Shown here: one piece after another, positions 56,504 through 64,000 of the stretch | Numbering within the stretch: position 1 is the stretch's first letter | Layout of the letters: each line of letters starts with the position of its first letter | Source of the DNA: Chlorokybus atmophyticus | Taxonomy: Eukaryota; Streptophyta; Chlorokybophyceae; Chlorokybales; Chlorokybaceae | Assembly: GCA_009103225.1 (NCBI GenBank) | Contig: RHPI01002048.1 | Location: 816,322-880,321, forward strand | DNA length: 64,000 nt | Direction of reading: 5' to 3' | Notes under the pieces: model-generated | Database searches by the model: none | What the model saw: only the letters and a program-made list of their open reading frames with translations | What the model was told of the DNA's origin: nothing | Translations under genes and position numbers: made by a program

Positions 56504-59478
56504 TGTTGAGAGATTGCACAGTAGCAAGCTAAGCACACAATGCACAAAGTGTGGCGCCAAGAAACAAAGCAAAGTGGATCTAGTGTAATAAGCAACACAC
56601 AGTGGCTTATATAGTACACTAGTCAACCATAAGTGGTACTAGTCAAAGTCAACACTAGTACACAATGGTCAAAGTCAAAGCGTGACTTCTGTAACGGCAG
56701 TTGACCGTAACTCCCGTAACCTCCATAACTCCCGTAGCTCCTTTAACCACTAATTAAAGTCAAAGGTTGACCAGAGTTGACTTGTAACGACTGTAACCGC
56801 CGTTTGACCATAACTGCTAAAAGATAAGTTGATCGTAGAAAAGTGACACGAAGATAATGGCTGACTCCATTCCTTCAACATCCCCACGCGAGCAACTTAA
56901 CCTTGTAGTCCAAGTCCACCGCAGCAGGTTTTGAACTTGTTGGGTGGAAGTGGCTTGGTCATGCAGTCAGCTAGCATGTCCTCTGTACTGCAATACTTGA
57001 ACTCCACTTCACCACGTGCAACTCTCTCTCTCACCATGTGGTGCATAATGTCAATATGCTTTGTCCTGGTGGATGTGATGGGGTGCATACTCAACTTGAT
57101 TGCGCCCTGGTTGTCACAAAGGATTGTGACACAGCTCAGTGCATGTCCCAAGTCAGTAATAAGCTTGCGAAGCCACAATGCTTCCTTTATTGCAGATGAA
57201 GCCGCCATGTACTCAGCCTCAGTGGTTGATGCAGCAACGGTAGGCTGTAGTCGGCTGTTCCAGCTGACGACGCCTCCTCCCATTAGGAAAGTGTATCCTG
57301 TGGTAGACCTCCTTGTGTCGAGGTCCCCCGCATAGTCCGCATCACAATAACCCTGTAATGCAATGTCTGTTGTCCTCCCAAATGTGATACCCACGTTCAA
57401 GGTGCTGCCAAGGTAGCGAAGAACTCCTTTTGCCGCCCTCCAGTGCTCCATGGTTGGTGCTGACATGTGTCTCGCCAAGACTCCCACGGCTTGTGCGATG
57501 TCAGGCCTCGTGCTGATGGACAAGTAGATGAGGCTCCCAACTAGCTCACCATATGGATATGTAGCCTTGTCAAGCACAGTGGTAGTGTCCTGTGCCTTGA
57601 GTAGATGTACTCCCACGCTCAGTGGTGTTGCCTTGCCCTTGGCGTCTTGCAACTTGAACTTCTTAAGTACATCCAAGACCATCTGCTTCTGGGTGATCTT
57701 GATTGTCCTTGCAACTCTGTCTCTGGTGATGACAATGCCGAGAAACAAGCGTGCATCGCCAAGATCTCGAACCTCAAAAGCAGATTGCAGTGTTACCTTG
57801 ATGTGTGACATCGCTGCAGTGTCGTTTGATGCCAAGATGATGTCGTCCACGTACACCAGCAACCACACTTGGCTGTCCTTACTGATGAAGAGCCCGGGAT
57901 CTGATGATGACTGCTGAACGCCCATCTTCTCTAGCTCCTTGCTGAGCCGAATGTGCCAGACTCTTGGCGCTTGCTTAAGCCCATAAAGAGCCTTATGTAA
58001 CAAGCAAGCCTTTCCTGAGCCTCCCTCCTCGTAACCTTGAGGTTGCTGCACGTAGATCTGCTCATCCAACTCTCCATAGAGAAAAGCGGTCTTCACGTCC
58101 AGGTGGTGCAGCTCCAAGTCCTCTACAGCAACCTTTGCAAGTAGCGACCTGAAGGTTGTGTGCTTACTGGCAGGCGCAAACACCTCCTTGTAATCAACGC
58201 CCTCCTCCTGTAGGAAACCCTTTGCCACAAGTCGCGCCTTGTAGCGCTCAATGTTGCCCTTGCCGTCACGCTTGATTTTGTACACCCACTTGACAGGTAT
58301 AGGCTTGACGCCTTGTGGAACCTGCTCAAGTACCCAAGTCTTGTTGGCGTGTAGCGAAGCAATCTCCTCATCCATGGCCTTGCGCCACAACTCAGCATCT
58401 GGAGCTGTATTGGCCTCATGGTAGGTGCTTGGCTCCTTCTTCTCAGTGGTTTCAGCGCTCATGGCCTGGAACCTTTGGTAAAATCGAGGTGGCGCTCTGT
58501 TTCTCATAGGGTAGCGCCTCTCCTGCTCATCCACAGGTGCAATCTCGTCCTCCTCAAGGTGTGGCGCACCATTAGGAACCTCCACGTTGGCAGATGGTAT
58601 GGTGATGACCTCTGGCTCCTCAGCAAGGTCATTGTTCACAGGCGTAGAAGGTGTTGTTGGTGAAGTCGCCACCATCTTCTCGTCGAAGACAACATCCCTT
58701 CGAACCACAATCTTCTTGCTGTCCTCAAGCAAGATCCTGTATGCCTTGGAGTTGGGCTCGTACCCGACAAAGACACCCATCTCCCTCACGTTCTCAAGCT
58801 TCCTTCTTAGCTGCTTGTGGATGTGTGGATACGCCTTGGCTCCAAACACACGCATGTGCGTCACATCAGGCTTTGCACCGTAGAACAACTCCCACGGGGT
58901 CTTGGCTTTGTTGCTCGTAGGTGACCTGTTGCGGATGTAATTGGCCGTGACAAACGCCTCAGCCCACAAAGCTTTTTCCAGCTTTGTATCTGTAAGCATG
59001 GCACGCACGCGCTCAACAAGCGTGCGGTTGAGACGCTCTGCAGCACCGTTTTGCTCAGGGGTGTAGGGTGCAGTAGTCTCATGCTTGATGCCGTGCTCAT
59101 CCAGGTAGCTCTTCAAGGTGTGGTTGAGATACTCAGAGCCTCGATCACTTCTCAACGCCAACACCTTTGTCTTTGCTTGTGTAGCCAGCTGAGTGAGTGT
59201 CCTCTTAACTACAGCAGCAACATCCGACTTCGCAGCAACTGGAATGATAGCAGACAGCTTGCTGAAGTCATCTATGAAAGTGGCAACGTACCAACTCCCT
59301 CCAGTGGACGCAACTGGCATGGGACCGCACACATCCATGTGCACGAGCTGCAAGGGTGCTGTACTGGTGCGGGAAGAGGTAGGAAAAGGCTGCCTAGGCA
59401 TTTTGCTCAGCACGCACGTCTCGCACAAATCACCTTTTACTGCCTTGATGTCCTCCGCTTTGATGTTGATCCCTTCCA
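56504..59478 (-). mobile_element. Copia element, left copy (interrupted)
   Basis: 3' LTR 56504-56880 (377 bp) followed by the pol end of a Copia element nearly identical to the right copy. The internal sequence stops exactly where the LTR of the right copy begins (after ...gatcccttcca at 59478), in the GAG-pre-integrase region. Gag, protease and 5' LTR are absent on this side. A clean join at an LTR end points to insertion of the right copy into this one rather than a deletion. Confidence 0.88.
56897..59478 (-). pseudogene. Copia pol fragment (integrase, RT, RNase H)
   Basis: Open for about 860 codons. It keeps the integrase core (DDE residues in VHMDVCGP, LRSDRGSEY and NGAAERLN), reverse transcriptase (KTAFLYGELDEQIYVQQP, YVDD) and RNase H (YCDADYAGD, TEAEYMA, LCDNQGA). 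Differences from the right copy are single substitutions, such as Lys for Glu just before the SQVW of RT. A start codon inside the LTR opens the frame, but without Gag and protease it is a broken gene. Confidence 0.9.
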
Positions 59479-59855
59479 TGTTGAGAGATTGCACAGTAGC
59501 AAGCTAAGCACACAATGCACAAAGTGTGGCGCCAAGAAACAAAGCAAAGTGGATCTAGTGTAATAAGCAACACACAGTGGCTTATATAGTACACTAGTCA
59601 ACCATAAGTGGTACTAGTCAAAGTCAACACTAGTACACAATGGTCAAAGTCAAAGCGTGACTTCTGTAACGGCAGTTGATCGTAACTCCCGTAACCTCCA
59701 TAACTCCCGTAGCTCCTTTAACCACTAGTCAAAGTCAAAGGTTGACCAGAGTTGACTTGTAACGACTGTAACCGCCGTTTGACCATAACTGCTAAAAGAT
59801 AAGTTGATCGTAGAAAAGTGACACGAAGATAATGGCTGACTCCATTCCTTCAACA
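59479..59855 (-). repeat. LTR of the Copia family (right copy, 3')
   Basis: 377 bp. Contains agtcaa/TTGAC repeats, a cgtaactccc array and a TATATAG box, the same architecture as the gag-only LTR but with low overall identity. The copy at 56504-56880 differs at few positions. Confidence 0.9.
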
Positions 59856-59871
59856 CTCCCACGCGAGCAAC

Positions 59872-62800
59872 TTAACCTTGTACTCCAAGTCCAACGCAGC
59901 AGGTTTTGAACTTGTTGGGTGGAAGTGGCTTGGTCATGCAGTCAGCTAGCATGTCCTCTGTACTGCAATACTTGAACTCCACTTCACCACGTGCAACTCT
60001 CTCTCTCACCATGTGGTGCATAATGTCAATATGCTTTGTCCTGGTGGATGTGATGGGGTGCATACTCAACTTGATTGCGCCCTGGTTGTCACAAAGGATT
60101 GTGACACAGCTCAGTGCATGTCTCAAGTCAGTAATAAGCTTGCGAAGCCACAATGCTTCCTTTATTGCAGATGAAGCCGCCATGTACTCAGCCTCAGTGG
60201 TTGATGCAGCAACGGTAGGCTGTAGTCGGCTGTTCCAGCTGACGACGCCTCCTCCCATTAGGAAAGTGTATCCTGTGGTAGACCTCCTTGTGTCGAGGTC
60301 CCCCGCATAGTCCGCATCACAATAACCCTGTAATGCAATGTCTGTTGTCCTCCCAAATGTGATACCCACGTTCAAGGTGCTGCCAAGGTAGCGAAGAACT
60401 CCTTTTGCCGCCCTCCAGTGCTCCATGGTTGGTGCTGACATGTGTCTCGCCAAGACTCCCACGGCTTGTGCGATGTCAGGCCTCGTGCTGATGGACAAGT
60501 AGATGAGGCTCCCAACTAGCTCACCATATGGATATGTAGCCTTGTCAAGCACAGTGGTAGTGTCCTGTGCCTTGAGTAGATGTACTCCCACGCTCAGTGG
60601 TGTTGCCTTGCCCTTGGCGTCTTGCAACTTGAACTTCTTAAGTACATCCAAGACCATCTGCTTCTGGGTGATCTTGATTGTCCTTGCAATTCTGTCTCTG
60701 GTGATGTCAATGCCGAGAAACAAGCGTGCATCGCCAAGATCTCGAACCTCAAAAGCAGATTGCAGTGTCACCTTGATGTGTGACATCGCTGCAGTGTTGT
60801 TTGATGCCAAGATGATGTCGTCCACGTACACCAGCAACCACACTTGGCTGTCCTCACTGATGAAGAGCCCGGGATCTGATGATGACTGCTGAACGCCCAT
60901 CTTCTCTAGCTCCTTGCTGAGCCGAATGTGCCAGACTCTTGGCGCTTGCTTAAGCCCATAAAGAGCCTTATGTAACAAGCAAGCCTTTCCTGAGCCTCCC
61001 TCCTCGTAACCTTGAGGTTGCTGCACGTAGATCTGCTCATCCAACTCTCCATAGAGAAAAGCAGTCTTCACGTCCAGGTGGTGCAGCTCCAAGTCCTCTA
61101 CAGCAACCTTTGCAAGTAGCGACCTGAAGGTTGTGTGCTTACTGGCAGGCGCAAACACCTCCTTGTAATCAACGCCCTCCTCCTGTAGGAAACCCTTTGC
61201 CACAAGTCGCGCCTTGTAGCGCTCAATGTTGCCCTTGCCGTCACGCTTGATTTTGTACACCCACTTGACAGGTATAGGCTTGACGCCTTGTGGAACCTGC
61301 TCAAGTACCCAAGTCTTGTTGGCGTGTAGCGAAGCAATCTCCTCATCCATGGCCTTGCGCCACAACTCAGCATCTGGAGCTGTATTGGCCTCATGGTAGG
61401 TGCTTGGCTCCTTCTTCTCAGTGGTTTCAGCGCTCATGGCCTGGAACCTTTGGTAAAATCGAGGTGGCGCTCTGTTTCTCATAGGGTAGCGCCTCTCCTG
61501 CTCATCCACAGGTGCAATCTCGTCCTCCTCAAGGTGTGGCGCACCATTAGGAACCTCCACGTTGGCAGATGGTATGGTGATGACCTCTGGCTCCTCAGCA
61601 AGGTCATTGTTCACAGGCGTAGAAGGTGTTGTTGGTGAAGTCGCCACCATCTTCTCGTCGAAGACAACATCCCTTCGAACCACAATCTTCTTGCTGTCCT
61701 CAAGCAAGATCCTGTATGCCTTGGAGTTTGGCTCGTACCCGACAAAGACACCCATCTCCCTCACGTTCTCAAGCTTCCTTCTTAGCTGCTTGTGGATGTG
61801 TGGATACGCCTTGGCTCCAAACACACGCATGTGCGTCACATCAGGCTTTGCACCGTAGAACAACTCCCACGGGGTCTTGGCTTTGTTGCTCGTAGGTGAC
61901 CTGTTGCGGATGTAATTGGCCGTGACAAACGCCTCAGCCCACAAAGCTTTTTCCAGCTTTGTATCTGTAAGCATGGCACGCACGCGCTCAACAAGCGTGC
62001 GGTTGAGACGCTCTGCAGCACCGTTTTGCTCAGGGGTGTAGGGTGCAGTAGTCTCATGCTTGATGCCGTGCTCATCCAGGTAGCTCTTCAAGGTGTGGTT
62101 GAGATACTCAGAGCCTCGATCACTTCTCAACGCCAACACCTTTGTCTTTGCTTGTGTAGCCAGCTGAGTGAGTGTCCTCTTGACTACAGCAGCAACATCC
62201 GACTTCGCAGCAACTGGAATGATAGCAGACAGCTTGCTGAAGTCATCTATGAAAGTGGCAACGTACCAACTCCCTCCAGTGGACGCAACTGGCATGGGAC
62301 CGCACACATCCATGTGCACGAGCTGCAAGGGTGCTGTACTGGTGCGGGAAGAGGTAGGAAAAGGCTGCCTAGGCATCTTGCTCAGCACGCACGTCTCGCA
62401 TAGATCACCTTTTACTGCCTTGATGTCCTCCGCTTTGATGTTGATCCCTTCCACCACCATGTCCTCAGCCACCAGTCTTGCCAGGTTGTCCCATCCAAGA
62501 TGTCCAAGTCTTCCGTGCCAAAGATGAGCTTTGTCCGATGCAGTGACTGTCGCAGACAACGCATGCTGCCGAACCAGTGTGATGCAGTACAAGCTCTCTT
62601 GCAATGTGCCCTCCACAACAACAATGTTGTTCACCTTGACTTGACACTTCTGAGCAGTGAAGTCAACTTTGGCGCCTGCGCTTGTAGCTCTTCGAACGGA
62701 GAACAGGCTGGAAGCTAATCCTGGCACATGGATCACCTCCTTCAGGGCCACTTCGTGTGTAGCGCCCGCCACCACAGTGTGTAGGATGACGGTGCCCACT

Positions 62801-63744
62801 CCCACAGCTTGCAAGTGCAGCTTGTTGCCAAAGCTCACTTTCACACCAGCAGCATTGCTCAGAGCATGATATTCCTGGAACTCATGTCTGTGTGGGGTCA
62901 TATGCTGTGTGCACGCAGAATCGAACAACCAAGCGCTTTCGATAGCAGTGGTGCTAGCAGCAAGTGCTACAGCTTGTCTATCAGAACCTTGTTTCTGTTG
63001 CTGATCGCGCTTCAACTTTCGACAGTCCTTCTTCAGGTGTCCCTTCTTGTCGCAGTAGTGGCAGGTACGCGTCTCCTTCTTCCCACCACCGTTGTTGTTG
63101 TTGGGGCGTGGATTGGATTGTGCCGCGAATGCCACAGCTTCAGCCTCGTCCTGGCGTGAAGTGGATGCTCGTTGCTCGACTTGAAGTAGGCGTGGGGTGA
63201 TGGCCTCGAGGGTGAGCTCCTCACTGGTTGACTCCATGATGGTGACAGTCATCTCGAACTCCTTGGGCAAGCCAGCAAGGATGACCCAGACCACCTCCAC
63301 CTCCTTCACTTCATGTCCAATGGCAAGCAAGTCGTCCCACAGCTGCCTGGCTCGTGAGATGAACTTGATGACAGGTTCAGCAACATCCTTCCTCAAAGCA
63401 TTCAACTGCTTCCTCAACTGCAACTTCCTAGCATTGTTCTTAGCCTTGTAAACCTCAGCAAACTTCTGCCACAACTCTCTAGCAGACTTGCAACGTGCAA
63501 CAAGCGCTAAGTGATGCTGTACTACATTCAACCCTATCAAAGCAAGTGCCTGATTTGATCTTCTTTTTGTGGGTGCGTCCTCCATGTCGAGAGGGCGCTC
63601 TGTGGGATCCACCACTGACCATAGATCCTTGTGCATGAGTAGCATCTGCATCCGGATGCTCCATGTCCCATAGTTGTCGAGGTCCAGTGGCTCAATGTTC
63701 ACCTTGTCATAGCTGGTCGCCATGCTTCCCTTGCTAGGTTGCAA
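59872..63744 (-). CDS. gag-pol: Copia Gag-Pol polyprotein, intact
   Basis: 1290 codons in one frame. Gag (about residues 1-215) opens MATSYDKVNIEPLDLDNYG from the second Met and is homologous to the stand-alone Gag in this window. Zinc knuckle CHYCDKKGHLKKDC near 228-241. Aspartic protease near 275 has DSA in WLFDSACTQHM (Copia proteases vary between DSG and DSA). GAG-pre-integrase WHGRLGHLGWDN near 410. Integrase core from about 475 with D (MDVCGP), D (SDRGSEY) and E (AAERLN). Reverse transcriptase with KARLVAKGF, LDVKTAFLYGELDE and YVDD near 974. RNase H with DADYAGD, TEAEYMA and CDNQGA. The domain order PR-IN-RT-RH defines Ty1/Copia. No frameshift separates Gag from Pol, so the Gag:Pol ratio must be set some other way. 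Confidence 0.95.
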   Translation of the reverse strand: MQPSKGSMATSYDKVNIEPLDLDNYGTWSIRMQMLLMHKDLWSVVDPTERPLDMEDAPTKRRSNQALALIGLNVVQHHLALVARCKSARELWQKFAEVYKAKNNARKLQLRKQLNALRKDVAEPVIKFISRARQLWDDLLAIGHEVKEVEVVWVILAGLPKEFEMTVTIMESTSEELTLEAITPRLLQVEQRASTSRQDEAEAVAFAAQSNPRPNNNNGGGKKETRTCHYCDKKGHLKKDCRKLKRDQQQKQGSDRQAVALAASTTAIESAWLFDSACTQHMTPHRHEFQEYHALSNAAGVKVSFGNKLHLQAVGVGTVILHTVVAGATHEVALKEVIHVPGLASSLFSVRRATSAGAKVDFTAQKCQVKVNNIVVVEGTLQESLYCITLVRQHALSATVTASDKAHLWHGRLGHLGWDNLARLVAEDMVVEGINIKAEDIKAVKGDLCETCVLSKMPRQPFPTSSRTSTAPLQLVHMDVCGPMPVASTGGSWYVATFIDDFSKLSAIIPVAAKSDVAAVVKRTLTQLATQAKTKVLALRSDRGSEYLNHTLKSYLDEHGIKHETTAPYTPEQNGAAERLNRTLVERVRAMLTDTKLEKALWAEAFVTANYIRNRSPTSNKAKTPWELFYGAKPDVTHMRVFGAKAYPHIHKQLRRKLENVREMGVFVGYEPNSKAYRILLEDSKKIVVRRDVVFDEKMVATSPTTPSTPVNNDLAEEPEVITIPSANVEVPNGAPHLEEDEIAPVDEQERRYPMRNRAPPRFYQRFQAMSAETTEKKEPSTYHEANTAPDAELWRKAMDEEIASLHANKTWVLEQVPQGVKPIPVKWVYKIKRDGKGNIERYKARLVAKGFLQEEGVDYKEVFAPASKHTTFRSLLAKVAVEDLELHHLDVKTAFLYGELDEQIYVQQPQGYEEGGSGKACLLHKALYGLKQAPRVWHIRLSKELEKMGVQQSSSDPGLFISEDSQVWLLVYVDDIILASNNTAAMSHIKVTLQSAFEVRDLGDARLFLGIDITRDRIARTIKITQKQMVLDVLKKFKLQDAKGKATPLSVGVHLLKAQDTTTVLDKATYPYGELVGSLIYLSISTRPDIAQAVGVLARHMSAPTMEHWRAAKGVLRYLGSTLNVGITFGRTTDIALQGYCDADYAGDLDTRRSTTGYTFLMGGGVVSWNSRLQPTVAASTTEAEYMAASSAIKEALWLRKLITDLRHALSCVTILCDNQGAIKLSMHPITSTRTKHIDIMHHMVRERVARGEVEFKYCSTEDMLADCMTKPLPPNKFKTCCVGLGVQG

Positions 63745-63821
63745 TGAAGACGGCGCCTCCCCAAGCTAATCACCAACTTGTTATCCTATTGTGTAGCTAG
63801 TGCTAGTGTGGGCCCATAACC

Positions 63822-64000
63822 TGTTGAGAGATTGCACAGTAGCAAGCTAAGCACACAATGCACAAAGTGTGGCGCCAAGAAACAAAGCAAAGTGGATCTA
63901 GTGTAATAAGCAACACACAGTGGCTTATATAGTACACTAGTCAACCATAAGTGGTACTAGTCAAAGTCAACACTAGTACACAATGGTCAAAGTCAAAGCG
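63822..64000 (-). repeat. 5' LTR of the right Copia copy (partial)
   Basis: First 179 bp (in window order) match positions 59479-59657 without visible differences. The rest lies beyond the window. Confidence 0.9.

Larger units (their letters stand above)
59479..64000 (-). mobile_element. autonomous-looking Copia element, right copy
   Basis: 3' LTR 59479-59855 (377 bp, TGTTGAGAGATTGC...CTTCAACA), internal region 59856-63821 and the first 179 bp of the 5' LTR (from 63822, cut by the window edge). The 3' LTR and what is visible of the 5' LTR look identical. The primer-binding site gtgtgggcccataacc (63806-63821) pairs with the initiator tRNA-Met anticodon arm, as in the gag-only family. All Copia domains are in one unbroken frame, so this copy may be active. 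Confidence 0.93.

Noticed and set aside
56931-62718. Plus-strand frames of 60-170 codons repeated at the same spacing in both Copia copies
   Set aside because: They are antisense shadows of the gag-pol frame and have no independent motifs.
1-64000. tRNA, rRNA, CRISPR, riboswitch or bacterial-type operons
   Set aside because: None recognised. The tRNA-like TTGGTATTAGAGC...GGTTCGATTC at 33010-33056 is the TRIM primer-binding region, not a tRNA gene.

Overview
The window is nuclear DNA of a eukaryote. Its genes are rich in spliceosomal introns, and products such as an ERD2/KDEL receptor, the NatC subunit NAA35, a POT1 telomere protein and an organelle-type NDP kinase can be rebuilt exon by exon across GT-AG (and apparently a few GC-AG) introns. 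A telobox-like motif in a promoter, plant-type Copia elements with TTGAC-rich LTRs, a TRIM element and plant-like organelle leaders suggest the green lineage, perhaps a flagellate green alga. That assignment is inference; no marker here names the species.

Region 1 (1-32 kb) is gene-dense. In order: an LRRC74-like leucine-rich-repeat protein (+), ERD2 (-), a class IV PLP-dependent aminotransferase-fold protein (+), a repeat-rich spacer of about 5 kb (truncated LINE-like 3' end, TA-flanked MITE, diverged 260-bp repeats), an orphan Ser/Pro-rich protein (+), NAA35 (-), two convergent NDP kinase genes (one short cytosolic type, one with an organelle leader), a FAM228-like basic helical protein (+), an assembly gap, thiamine pyrophosphokinase (-) and POT1 (+). 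Several genes are divergent pairs sharing 0.3-0.9 kb promoters. All are housekeeping genes of different pathways (ER retrieval, N-terminal acetylation, nucleotide and cofactor supply, telomere capping); nothing indicates an operon-like functional unit.

Region 2 (32-64 kb) is transposon-dominated. It holds a complete 505-bp TRIM retrotransposon, a decayed CACTA (TNP2) transposase, a DIRS-like reverse transcriptase relic with gag-like pieces, and a family of gag-only LTR retrotransposons (LTRs 360-389 bp) present as a solo LTR, a 5' fragment, two LTR-internal-LTR-internal-LTR arrays and one complete, very young copy nested in an older LTR. At the right edge lie two nearly identical Copia elements, one with an intact 1290-codon gag-pol frame.

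The gag-only family and the autonomous Copia have homologous Gag proteins, the same primer-binding site matching the anticodon arm of initiator tRNA-Met, and similarly built LTRs. The simplest reading is a parasite/helper pair in which the intact Copia supplies protease, integrase and reverse transcriptase in trans. This is the most interesting system in the window.
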